In this document: in pieces, positions 22,082-32,357 of the stretch
Layout: each line of letters starts with the position of its first letter
How positions within the stretch are numbered: the first letter of the stretch is position 1
Notes under the pieces: model-generated
The model's input: only the letters and a program-made list of their open reading frames with translations
What the model was told of the DNA's origin: nothing
Databases searched by the model: none
Program-made: the position numbers and the translations under genes
Source: Metellina segmentata
Lineage: Eukaryota; Arthropoda; Arachnida; Araneae; Tetragnathidae
Reading direction: 5' to 3'
NCBI GenBank assembly: GCA_947359465.1
Contig: OX375881.1
Location: forward strand, 76,159,914-76,223,913
Length of the DNA: 64,000 nucleotides

Positions 22082-24039
22082 GTTATGTTAGTCACAAAAA
22101 CATAAAATAAGTTCCATTCCCTCCAGAAAATAAAAAATTTTAAAATTTTTTTCCTTGATGTCTTCTATGCGATGGTTACAGTTAGAAAGATGCTATTGAA
22201 CATAAATAATTTTCTTTTTTTCTGGCAACAGTACATGTGACTAACATAACGTAATTATTTATAAAGAACTAAATCGAGAGCAAACATTGAAATTAATTTT
22301 AAAAACAAATGAATATATTTCATTCCACACTATAATAAATATAAAATTATATATGTATACATAAAATTATATAAATAAATATAATTATAAATATAAAATT
22401 TCATATTTATGAATTGAAGACACGAAGTTAAAGAAATGCCGATGGGTCAAATCAAAAATATCTTAAACATACATAACACATGGAGGCAAGCTGAAGAGTT
22501 GCAGAAGCAAAAGGAAAATTTAAGTACAGGAGAAATCATTCTGCAAACGGATTTCACTGAAAATTATTCGATAAAGCATCAAGATGAAGTAATTGAGGCA
22601 CATTGGAATGCAGGGCAAGGAGTTTCTGTGATCATTTATACAGTTATTTATTTTCGATGCATTGCTTATGAGGATGTACCTGAGACACAGTGTTATGCAA
22701 TAATTTCTGATGAAAATAAGCACTCAGCTTATGAAGTAAACATTTGTAACAAAATAATTATAAATGACTGCACTGCAACTTGTGCAATTAATGTGAAATC
22801 TGTGATTTTATGAACAGATGGGCTGCTGCTCATTTTAAAAATAGATACTCCATGATGACCTTAACTTCCTTTAACGTCTACAGGTCGTGAAATCTTATAG
22901 AATCCTATCATGGAAAGGGTCCACATGATGGAGTAGGTGTTGTCGTAAGCACATTGTGTGGAACAGAGTTTTGAGAGGGCAAGCTATTGTGGGCAATACA
23001 AAATAATTCTTTCTCGAACTAACTGAAACTGAAAACAAAATGCTTGTTTGTTAGTAAAACTGACATGATGGAAAAGAAAAACAAATTCCAAATGTTGTTT
23101 ACGAATGTTAATCCAGCGGAGGTATTCAATCATCACGATGTGTTGTTAACATGGGAAAATTTAAAGTATGCATATTTCAAAACACAGGAGATGACATTCT
23201 CATGAAAGAAGGAGTCTCAAAAGAAAAACAAACTGATGTTACTGTTAATGATTTTGAAGTAGATTTTTCTGAACTGTTTCCGGAAACAGAAATTGAGACA
23301 TTGGGCGATTTTGTCGTCATGGAAATTATAACTGCTAAGTCGAAAAAATACGTCGGGCAGGTGTTAAACACTTATGAATATGATTATTAAGTGCTGTTCA
23401 TGAAGAAAAGCACTGAGGCAACTTTTGTGTTTCCCACAAATGAGGAAAAATCTTGGGTTGAAACAGCACAAATTATTAAATTTTTGTCACAACCCACTGT
23501 AAATTCATTTCGACCTTATCAATTCAATTATAAGATTGAACTATAATTTTTATGTGTACATATGTAAAAACCTCTAATAAAATCCTATTTGCATTTTTAC
23601 ACTTGTGTTAATATTATCTGTAATACTTAAAGTTAAATGTGTATTCACGTTATGTTAGTCACATGCAAGTTTTATTAAAACTTTATTTCTTTGTATTATA
23701 ATTAAAACATATGTCGAATCTGTACTTTTAATATAACAAAAACCTTTCACAGATACTATATCAGAAAAAAATAATTAGTTTGCTGTTTCAGATTCAGAGA
23801 ATTATGCCTATGAAAGTTAATACAATATCCTAGGGTTGCATATGCGTTATGTTAGTCACATTGGTCAAAAAGCTTTCTGAGTGTCCAAATGAACAATTTT
23901 AAATATTATTTTTGCATTTACTAGCATAAAACCATCTGTCCAAAGAAGAATAACACCCTGTTTAAGGTATTATGACAAAAATAAAGTTAGTGCATAGAAA
24001 AAGACATTAAAGAAATCTTTCAACTGTTATGTTAGTCAC
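22082..24039. repeat. five copies of a 14-bp subterminal motif
   Basis: GTTATGTTAGTCAC occurs exactly at 22082-22095, 23649-23662, 23846-23859 and 24026-24039 on the plus strand and at 22237-22250 on the minus strand. All copies lie inside the element and outside its coding part. The last copy overlaps the right terminal repeat region. Confidence 0.95.
22436..23546 (+). pseudogene. DDE-like transposase, C-terminal half, broken
   Basis: From 22436 a 125-residue frame holds GEIILQTDFTENYSIKHQDE; the D of TDF-TENY is a likely catalytic acid in proteins of this type. Further blocks follow after shifts: DGLLLILK near 22818, HGKGPHDGVG near 22909-22938, and a C-terminal segment from about 23300 (GDFVVMEIITAKSKKYVGQV, then WVETAQIIKFL) ending at the stop at 23544-23546. 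From memory, the order DFSENY, SDG, HGKGxxDGVGG, then a small beta-rich tail with YPGQ/YVGQ occurs in many unannotated proteins of fish, cnidarians and arthropods. The N-terminal basic/coiled-coil region is missing here. At least three frame breaks make it inactive. Confidence 0.65.
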
Positions 24040-24056
24040 CATGGAATTACCCTGAC

Positions 24057-24795
24057 AACAAAAGGCTGAATTGTTCCTTAATGTATACGGGAGAAGAAAA
24101 GACAATGGCACAAATGTAAAAGAAAATTGCTATTTTATTTCATTTATTTATATTGTGCAGTATTAAGCAAGTTTCAGTTGGGATATGTGGAGGCATTTGC
24201 CTTACCATTAGTTCCACGTATGGCATGAAATGGTGTAGAATCCATTCTTGCTGGCGATGGACAATCAAGTTATTTAGCTAGTGTGCTCTAAATAAGAAAC
24301 ATAATAATCACATTTTATGTATTGAAATAAACTTACAGAAAAAAACAACTTTCACAAGTCTGAGCTACAATGCAGAATGACGATTATTTTCAGAATATCG
24401 CAGAAACCATATTCACAATGTGAAATTTGAGGTTTAAATTGGGAAATTGGTATTTCTTGTTTTCAAACTTCAGGAATGATAAAAATGCTTTTGTTGATTG
24501 TTTTAAAAGAAAAATTACAATGTTACTCCATTTTACACGTGCACACTAATGCAGATGATCTTAAATGTTATCTGATTTCATTGACTTGTCAAGGAATTGT
24601 ATATAATTCTTTCACTTTCTTGTTCAAATTAAAATTTCTATTAAAATCCAATCAAATACTTATACATACCACTGTTCTATTTCGTAACCAGAATTAAAAT
24701 TTACTGTCTATTTCTTATGCATTTTATTAAAATCAAAATTTGGATTAATTCTGTCATAATTATCTTCCAAGTATACAAGGAAAAACAAAACTTAC
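24057..24795. other. spacer, no feature seen
   Basis: AT-rich sequence with no paired repeats or convincing coding frames. Confidence 0.4.
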
Positions 24796-24921
24796 ATTTC
24801 AGAGCAACAAGTGGAAGTTTGTAGGTCTCTTCCACTCCATCCACCATATCAAGGAGAGTATCAGGATGACTTTGAGATGCATCAAATGGGATTAAATCAC
24901 TTTTCCATTTGAATGCAGCAA
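24796..24921 (-). CDS. candidate internal host exon, unidentified
   Basis: On the minus strand a 126-nt segment has a GTAAGT donor (24795 downward) and an AAG acceptor (24923-24922). It reads 41 full codons between split codons, phase 1 on both sides. The translation (FKWKSDLIPFDASQSHPDTL...DMVDGVEETYKLPLV) has a mixed acidic and hydrophobic composition typical of a soluble domain. I cannot name the family. The pyrimidine tract before the acceptor is weak. The plus strand also has a TTTCAG acceptor at 24801 and a 31-codon frame, so the strand is likely but not certain. Confidence 0.45.
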
Positions 24922-25029
24922 CTTAATATTAAAGGCACTTTGTTAAATCAAAGGACATGAGGGTATCATAGGAATGCATGAAATTAGCATTGATTGGTCT
25001 ATATGGCTCATGAATCATATTTTAGTAAG

Positions 25030-25390
25030 GACTAACTGAATAACCCGGAGTTGCTTGGGTTTCAAATATGACTGCAAGAGCTAAAATATGACCACATTTC
25101 CCTGTGTTAACACAAATACACAAACCCTGTAAAACGTGTTTCCTTGTTCATACCCATTTATTGCAGGAAAACAAACTTAAGATTTTAAAATTAGGGCTTC
25201 AAGGGGCACTTTTAGAACAACCTTTGTGCCAATTTTCATGGCTATAGATTAGTCTGAAAATAGGAAAGGAATAGCCAGTTTTCTGCAGTGTTCAAAAATA
25301 TAAGTGTACCAAATTTGGTGTGGATTGGTCAAACGGTGTAGATTTGAATAGAGAATATACACACACCTTTTTCACATATATAAATTTCAG
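25030..25390 (+). repeat. decayed non-LTR/SINE-type 3' region with microsatellite-like tail
   Basis: Starts near AACCCGGAGTTGCTTGGG and ends with ACCAAATTTGGTGTGGATTG, then GTCAAACGG, then a CACACAC/ATATATA tail and AAATT. This order (a CCCGG...GCTTGGG region, AAATTTGGTGxxGATxGGTCAAACGGT, then a short microsatellite) is typical of the 3' ends of RTE-type elements and the SINEs that share their tails. No coding part was seen. Confidence 0.55.
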
Positions 25391-25855
25391 TGAAGGGTTT
25401 TAAGGAAATGGTAAGCTTTGGTGAGATAATAGTGTTGCTTTGATTCAGACAAATTTTTTCCTTGAGTCATACTGAGATATAACCATGCAGAAAGCTTCTT
25501 ATTTGCCATTCAGCTGAATACATTCAACATTTAGTTTCTCCGTAAATGTTACTTTTTGTAATCACATTAATAGGTTTTCATTCGAAAACTAGCCATTGAG
25601 TCATATCATGCCAATTAACTTATGATTTACAAATCAAAAGCTCTTCTTTAATTTCTAGTCAAGACTGGTTACACATAAAAGTACTAGAGAGATCAAGGTG
25701 TCTATAAATAAAATTCTGAGAAAACAATGTTTAAATTCACTGATAGAGGGGGTTTATAACTGATGTAGACATAGGAGCTTGTGAAACAAGTTTAGTAAGC
25801 ATCTTTGTAGTCAACTAGTGTTTAAACCGTATAAACAAAAATAGAGTTACCAGAA

Positions 25856-26932
25856 CATGGTTCCCACACCTTTATCCAAAAAAAATTCAAGGACTTTTCC
25901 AAACCAAAAAAATATTTTTCAAGGACCTTTAAATTTTCTGTAACGACCAAAAACAAGGCATACACAAAAGTTGTCAATTATAAGAAAAATATGAAAAACA
26001 TTTTTTAAAAAAATACATATTTTTTTTATACTGCTGATAGTCAAAAAAAAAAGAAAGATTATTATCAATTTTGGTTATAATTAAAATTTTCTTTTCTCAC
26101 AGAACCTGCGATTTTTTTTTTTGCAAAGTGGGCTTCTTGTCTCAATGTATTTTATTAACTATCAGGCTAACTATTATTAACTATTTTATTAACTATCAGG
26201 CTACTTGCACACAAATCGATTTCGGTCGTGCGATCAAATATCTTACGATAAATTCTTTTGGTTTGAGAAACAAAACAAAACAAAAGTTTTGACTGGTGTT
26301 AGGGCCTTTTTATCCTCTCGTATAAGTTTCTATCTTTGCGATCGTTAAAGATAGAGTGAAAATTTCAATGAATTTGAAATCTGCAAAACATTTTACAACA
26401 GAAAGATATCTTAAATGTGATTTTCAAAAACAAAAAAATTTTCAATTGTAATTTTTATATTTTTGCAAAAAGAATTTGGCTTAATTTCTTTGGATGCGTG
26501 CCAGGTTTCCAATGACGTCCTGACTGCTAAAGCTACGGTTTCCTAAGAAAGTGGTGCTGTTATCTAGCGGCCGTGATAAGTCATGATGTGTCGGGCATAA
26601 CAAGGCGACTATCTTAACAGGTGACCAGAGGTGTCAACTTAGACGGACAGCATACTGTGGAGATCTAGACCTAGCATTATAAGTATATCACATAGTGTCA
26701 AAGCGTGTAACACCAGTTTCATTCAGAATGATGCTCAAATGGCGCACCTGCTGTGGAGGAAACTAGTCGGGACAAGTTTCAATGCAAGTCGAAATTACAC
26801 AATTATGTACTAGTTAAAAAAATCAAGTACTTTCAAGGACTTTTCACTAAGTTCCGTAATTTTCAAGGACTTTCAAGGGCCCCTAGTTAGGAAAAAAAAA
26901 TTCAAGGACTTTTAAGGACCGTGGGAACCCTG
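25856..26932. mobile_element. hAT-like MITE with AAGGACTTT subterminal repeats
   Basis: The right end, in reverse, is CAGGGTTCCCACGGTCCTTA; the left end is CATGGTTCCCACACCTTTAT, one mismatch in the first 12 bases. Near both ends TTCAAGGACTTT is repeated several times in facing orientation. The flanks share CAGAA (25851-25855, 26933-26937) rather than a clean 8-bp duplication, so the hAT assignment rests on the CAGGGTTCCCAC end. The interior has a Helitron-like block near 26335-26395 and no transposase. Confidence 0.6.
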
Positions 26933-26962
26933 CAGAATTTACAAGTAAAACAACATTATCAG

Positions 26963-27046
26963 ATTCTAGTGTTGAGATGTGCAAAGGTGACAGCAAGAAG
27001 CATAACTATTGCATTTGAGAGCAAGGGCAAATATTATGAAACAGAG
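26963..27046 (+). CDS. candidate 28-codon host exon, unidentified
   Basis: Plus strand: acceptor TTATCAG, 84 nt of open sequence in phase 0 at both sides, then donor GTAAGA. The peptide (ILVLRCAKVTARSITIAFES...KYYETE) looks like an alternating beta-strand segment. No other evidence supports it, it is short, and it lies 31 bp from a MITE. Confidence 0.25.
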
Positions 27047-27970
27047 GTAAGAAAATGATAAATGTAAGACGTATATGGAATTCTAACGGTGTGACAAATT
27101 AACAATAGTATGCAAAAGCTATAACAAGCATATCTATTTAGAATACTGATGCAATAGCAAAAATTAGATTAACATGTGATGATATCTGGTCTTCGTAAGT
27201 GATTTACCTTAGATGAATAAATATGTACTATCACTACCAGATTAATCATCCCAATTTAACATAAACCACATTTGATTAGTGAATTGAGGCTAGAACTTCT
27301 ATTTGAACTGGGTTAATTATTTCTAAAATACAGGACATTCAAATACTTAGTTGAGGTTTGGTGAAGCACTCACACTCTTATGTCAACTTGAAAGTGACTT
27401 ATCTATTGATAGAATGAAGACGCTATTCTTCATTGGACAATCTGTAAAAACCAGAAAACCATCTCAAATAGTCCAAAAACTGATATAAAAATAGTGACAA
27501 ACAACAATCTGCAACTCGCCTGAGTTGGACAGTCTGTAAAAACCAGAAAACCCTCTCTAACAGTCCGAAAACGGATTCAAAAATTGTGACTTGAACCACG
27601 ATCTCCTGTAGCCAGAATGCAGAATACTGACTAAACAGGGATTTTAAGTGTATAATACAGTAGCACTGTGTACCTGAGGTCAGGAAAACTGAATTTAAAA
27701 TTTTTAATTTTAAAAACAATCAGACACGTACCCCCTCTAGAAACTTTTAAATTCCTATCTTCAAAGAAGGCTTGAAGGAAAGATTCTGACTTCATAAAGA
27801 TGATATATTAATGAAGTATAAGCAACACACAAAGAGTTAAAAAGAATTTTGAACTATGTAAATGAGAAGCAGCAGACCTGAAGGCAAGATTTGTAAAAAG
27901 TATGACTAATAAAATTTGGTTATATAATTTATCTATTAACTTTCTAATAAGTTAATCAACATAATACACT
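27047..27970. other. spacer with a 65-bp direct repeat
   Basis: A segment resembling GGACARTCTGTAAAAACCAG and continuing for about 65 bp is present at about 27434-27498 and 27526-27590. The intervening minus-strand frame of 98 codons is explained by this repeat and is not called as a gene. Confidence 0.6.
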
Positions 27971-28132
27971 CATGCTTACATTCTGATTGACATGGAAGTA
28001 GATTTTAGACATAGAGATTGCCACTGTGATTCCAATGAGTTCAGATTTTTCTGAGCTATTGACAGTACAGTATACATCTATTCAATCTTCACTACTTAAA
28101 TCTACTTTCATGTCAACCAGAATGAAAGCATG
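27971..28132. repeat. 162-bp inverted-repeat element
   Basis: Arms at 27971-28007 and 28097-28132 are near-perfect reverse complements (CATGCTTACATTCTGATTGA against CATGCTTTCATTCTGGTTGA at their starts) around a spacer of about 89 bp. It looks like a small foldback MITE; no clear target duplication was found. Confidence 0.7.
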
Positions 28133-28154
28133 ATTATAGGTAGGCAGTTGAATT

Positions 28155-28410
28155 AATGTCACACTGGAGCAACACAATGTGGGCAATGGTTTGTGATTAA
28201 TCCCAAAGGGAAAATACAAGACAACTCTTTATAATTTTGAAGCAGTCAGATGCCAAGGTCAACAGCTGAGCTGGCATAAAACTCTCCAAACTTCACCATT
28301 ATGGCAACAAGAGGATATCTGAGACCACAATTGATTAAAAATGTACCAGCCCCCACATACATGGGTGCCATTGGTTGGATGGAGTCTCACGATCAAACCT
28401 CCAGTTTTTA
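28155..28410 (-). repeat. SINE, diverged copy
   Basis: The minus-strand copy shares TGTCACACTGGAGCAACACA, GCAGTCAGATG, CTGAGCTGGCA and ACTCTCCAAACTTC with the SINE at 30447-30772, in the same order. The tRNA-like head is unrecognisable. Confidence 0.65.
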
Positions 28411-29065
28411 ATATACTACTATTCCAACCACACTGCAAACTTACATGGTTATTGGAAAATGTTTGAAAACCTCTTTTATCCAAGATGAAAATTTGCACTT
28501 TGCCATATACTTGTGATTTATTGCACACTTTTTACATATATATTTGGACAAGGGGAAGGCCAATTTCGAAATAAGAGGTTTAGCACTTCAATCAAAACAT
28601 TTCTTAACAACATGCATTAAAAAGCAATAAGTGTTTGATTTATTTTCAGCTCATTTAAATTTTTGTGAAAAACATCAATATAAACAAATTAATCTTGTCT
28701 TTCTAGCACATAATTTGATCAATTGCAACAGACAAATAATCATTTTCTCCAAAAATATACCACAGCTGATTGAGTGTGGCTTAAATTACATTCTTCATAG
28801 CATATTAATGCATTCATTCTTTCAAAATTTTCATCCAAAATTCCTTGATATGTCTAGAGCCTCTAATCTAGAATTCTATAAAGTGACCAACAGGCTTCGT
28901 CATGCTTACAAAACTTGGGTCTAATTATAATATTTAATACGAAAGGACATAAAATAAATCTGATAAAATACAAGGACTTTGTCAGACGAATAGGAATGAG
29001 GATATCAGATCTTAATGCTATGCAAATTTTCAGCTTGTATACAAATTATTGCTTCTACTTACATG
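28411..29065. other. spacer, no feature seen
   Basis: A plus-strand frame of 97 codons (28631-28924) has no recognisable motif and an AT-driven composition; I treat it as chance. Confidence 0.35.
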
Positions 29066-29615
29066 CAGGGGTGCAGAATATGTCCTAACGCGCAAACATG
29101 GTTCGGCTGAAATTCAGACAGCTGTGGGGAAATTTTTGCCAAGTTTATTAAAAAAAGAGAAGAAAACTCTACAAATTCAATTGTCATCAATGACGAACAA
29201 ATATTTTCGCTAGCGCCTATATTTATACGCCCCACCCCTTTATTTTTCTTTGCAGTGAAGCAAATTTTTAAATGATTTCATTTTCATATTTTACTGAAAA
29301 ATCGTCGAAATCTTGCACGTGGAAAACGGCAGTTTCTCTCTTATCTCCCACTAGCCACAATGCGGCCAGCACGTCATTGACGTCGGTGACCTTTGTGGTC
29401 CGTGAGTTCTTTTGGTGGGATTATTTTTTATTGGAATAACTATTAGTTTTTTTGAAATTGGCAAGTCTTAAGGAGAGTTCTTGATAGTCAACATTGTACT
29501 CTAATAGTCACTTAAACTGGAATAAAAATACAAGGACGTTTTCGGGGAAATTTCGGACAAAACAAATTGTGTTCTGGGGAAATATTGGGCATTGAAACAT
29601 TTTCTGCACCCCTGC
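29066..29615. mobile_element. hAT MITE, 550 bp
   Basis: The ends are CAGGGGTGCAGAATATGT and, in reverse, CAGGGGTGCAGAAAATGT: one mismatch in 18. Flanks are CTTACATG (29058-29065) and CTTACACG (29616-29623), an 8-bp duplication with one change. There is no coding capacity, so it is a non-autonomous hAT derivative. Confidence 0.85.
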
Positions 29616-29623
29616 TTACACGT

Positions 29624-30436
29624 CCTCTTTTAGAACATTCTAGGTAAACAACACATTAAAATATCTGTTACTCAATCGTGTGTATAAATATTAAAATATT
29701 TTCTATTTGTTTACAAGATTAGTTTTTCTCTACCATCTATGCTCATTGCCTACATATTTCCAATGCTGGTAAATTTAGAAATATAGATTCTCTCATGACT
29801 TCATGCATCATGGACATGTTTGACGCAATCAGTGAAACTTGGATCGTAACAGATATCTAATCTTATAAAAATGCATGACCTTTTTAAATTATTGGAGGAA
29901 CATAAAGACAGGATTAGCATAATATCTCATGCATGTAATGTTCCACTTAAACTTCCAAAATCGCAGTTGGAAATTTTTTATATGATCACAAATCAGAAGC
30001 TCCAACTAATTTCATGCTTTGAAGTTTTCAAAGAAGAAATGCATACTGAATGAGACAGTTGATTTTATCACTACTCAACAAAACAATTGTTCCAAGGAAG
30101 TTATCTTTCGAAAATGAAATTACTTTTACCAAACAAGATAGAAATAAAATGTACATTGAATACAAAACATACCTACCTATGGGACAATATAGCTTGGCTA
30201 GTATCGATCCATAACAGCTTAAATTTTAGGTTTAAAAGTCTGAAGACAACCTAGAAAGTTGAATTTTCATTTGAGAGGAATAATATTAACATAAATCATT
30301 AATGATTAACAACATTGTAACTTTCCAATAGTTAGCATACTGCTTAGAATTTTAAATTGTTATGTGCTACAAGACGTGGTTTCACCATCATTGTCAACCT
30401 TACTCGATTGTTAGTGTAATGTCTGCGATCTGGGGT
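29624..30436. other. spacer, no feature seen
   Basis: AT-rich; a 60-codon plus-strand frame at 29871-30053 has no recognisable motif and no splice context. Confidence 0.35.
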
Positions 30437-30446
30437 ACAATTAAGG

Positions 30447-30772
30447 TAGTTGGTAATTTTTAGTTAACGTCGTACTAGAGCAACACAACGGGCTATTGAC
30501 GACGGTCCGGGATCAGTCCCTCAAGGGAAAGAACCGAGGACAACACCTCGTAATTTTGAACCACAGTCAGATGACGAAGCAACACCTGAGCTGGCACCCC
30601 ACTCTCCAAACTTCCACGCCAACCCGTGCGGACTTTTGGCCTCGACAGATTTAAGGTGCACCAGCCGCCTCTACACCATACGTTTACAAACATCCATGCC
30701 CGGACCCGGATTCGAACCAGGAACCTTCCGATCTAGAGGCTAACACCTTAACCACTATACCGGTTGGTCGGC
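30447..30772 (-). repeat. tRNA-derived SINE, full length with target duplication
   Basis: Read on the minus strand from 30772, the head is tRNA-like: GCCGACCAACCGGTATAG, box A TAGTGGTTAAGG, and box B GGTTCGAATCC about 60 bases in, as a pol III internal promoter requires. A tRNA-unrelated body follows (GTGTAGAGGCGGCTGGTGCA; GGCGTGGAAGTTTGGAGAG; GGGACTGATCCCGGACCGTC), then a tail TTAACTAAAAATTACCAA. The flanks repeat ACAATTAAGG exactly (30437-30446 and 30773-30782), which indicates target-primed insertion. It is the best copy of a family with at least seven members in the window. Confidence 0.93.
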
Positions 30773-30782
30773 ACAATTAAGG

Positions 30783-31495
30783 AAATGTACCCTTTGTATG
30801 TTGTTAGACAGTATAAAACTCTTAAATAAATTCCTGAAATTAAAAACATTCTGGTCATCAGAGAAAATTACATACTGTCAAGAACTATAAATTGTGCATC
30901 TAAGCACAAATTTAATTTGGTACTTTTCAATTCCATAAATATCTATAATTCATATAAATTTCATTGTACTTTAAACTTGTGTCTTGAGAAATAATACATT
31001 ATATTTGATTATACCTACATTAAATTCAATAAAACACTATTATCATCAATACTTCTCTTGCGTGGATTACTAACATAATAGCAAAATTCAGTTAAACATC
31101 ATTGTAATTTAAGCTTGTGTTATGAAATACAAGGCTCTCCGTCGAGAACCCTGTCAATGGAGATAAGACGATTCATGCGCTAATCTCTTTGTTGCACATA
31201 AAAGAGGGACGGAAATCTTAATGAGCTTCAACCGTTTCTTCAAGAATTTGAGGAATGAAAGAATATGAGCACTCCAAAACCAGAGAATGAGAAGGTCTAG
31301 GCCTGTTCTGTATCCAGAGGGTTAAACTATAATAACAGCAATTCAGATGCTTTCGTGCTATAAAGATGCAATGTGACTGGAAAGAAGGCAGTTGATCTGG
31401 GACAAAGCAAATCATAGAAATGTCAAAAAAATTTAATACACTACCAAGTTTAAAATTTTTATGCAAATTTTAAAAGTAATTACAGATATTCAAAT
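30783..31495. other. spacer; left end of the mariner relic not found
   Basis: AT-rich. The left terminus expected for the mariner-like relic (CAGGGTGACAATTATT-like) is not visible, so the relic is truncated or decayed on this side. Confidence 0.4.
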
Positions 31496-32357
31496 TTAGT
31501 TTATGACATGTTCAATATGCTTGACATCAATGGTTATGATATGGCTTTGACGAATAGTAAAATTCTGCAAAACTAGCTGGAGGGTCGAGACATTGATGCT
31601 TTCGATGACCTCCTGAATGGCAGTTTTGAGCTCAGCGATGGTTTTGGGGTCATTTGCGTAAACTTTGTCGTTAATATTGCCCCACAAAAATGAGTCACAA
31701 GAGTTGAAATCAGGAGAGCGATAGAAGGCGGCCAAGCGATTCCCATCCTCTGGGTACACCATAGCCAGAATGCACTCTCCAAGGTGCTCTTCCAAGACTT
31801 CAAACACTCTACTGGTCCAATGGGACCGTGCTTCATCCTGCATGAACCACATCTTTACAAAATCTGGGTCACTTTGGATAGTAGGGATGAAATAATTTTG
31901 TAAAATTATGACATATCGTTCAGCATTCACCATGTCTTCAATGGATATCGCACACCAAACAGTTACCCGTTTGGGGTGGAGAGAATGGGGACTTTCAGTT
32001 CCCCAAATGCAGCAATTTTGTTTATTGGCGAACCCATCCAAATGAAAGTGTCCTTGTCGCTAAACCAAACCATATTCACATCAAATTCTAGTTTGTATCG
32101 ACAATAGCGTTGCCAAAACACAAACGCTGTTCAATGACAATGGGGCTCAATGGCTAATGAGTTTGAATTTAAGAAGAAAAGAGCTGCATGTCTTGAACAA
32201 CAATTTTTCGGCTAAGTCTCCAGGTTAATTCCGACCTGTTGTGCAGCTCGTCTGATCGATTTCCTTGGGCTATTTTAAAACACTTTTTGTGTTTTCTCAA
32301 TATTTTCAGGCGTTTTCACACTTGCTCGATGATTAACATTGCCAAAACTGTCATCAC

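Larger units (their letters stand above)
21721..24052 (+). mobile_element. poorly characterised DNA transposon, TGAC target duplication
   Basis: Ends are inverted: GGGTAATTCGATG at 21721 and, in reverse from 24052, GGGTAATTCCATG. Each is flanked by TGAC (21717-21720 and 24053-24056). Within 2332 bp there are five copies of GTTATGTTAGTCAC, four plus and one minus, clustered toward the two ends, as transposase binding sites often are. The middle carries a decayed DDE-like coding region. The 4-bp duplication and GGG-start ends recall the Sola superfamily from memory, but I cannot assign it. Its closest relative in this window is the element at 38561-40576. Confidence 0.7.

Noticed and set aside
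27423..27719. 98-codon minus-strand frame
   Set aside because: Its apparent internal similarity comes from a 65-bp DNA repeat; there is no protein motif.
28631..28924. 97-codon plus-strand frame
   Set aside because: AT-driven amino-acid composition, no motif and no splice or promoter context.
30700..30772. A functional tRNA gene on the minus strand (boxes A and B present)
   Set aside because: It is the head of a SINE with a 10-bp target duplication and a long non-tRNA body; the acceptor-stem ends do not pair as in a tRNA.
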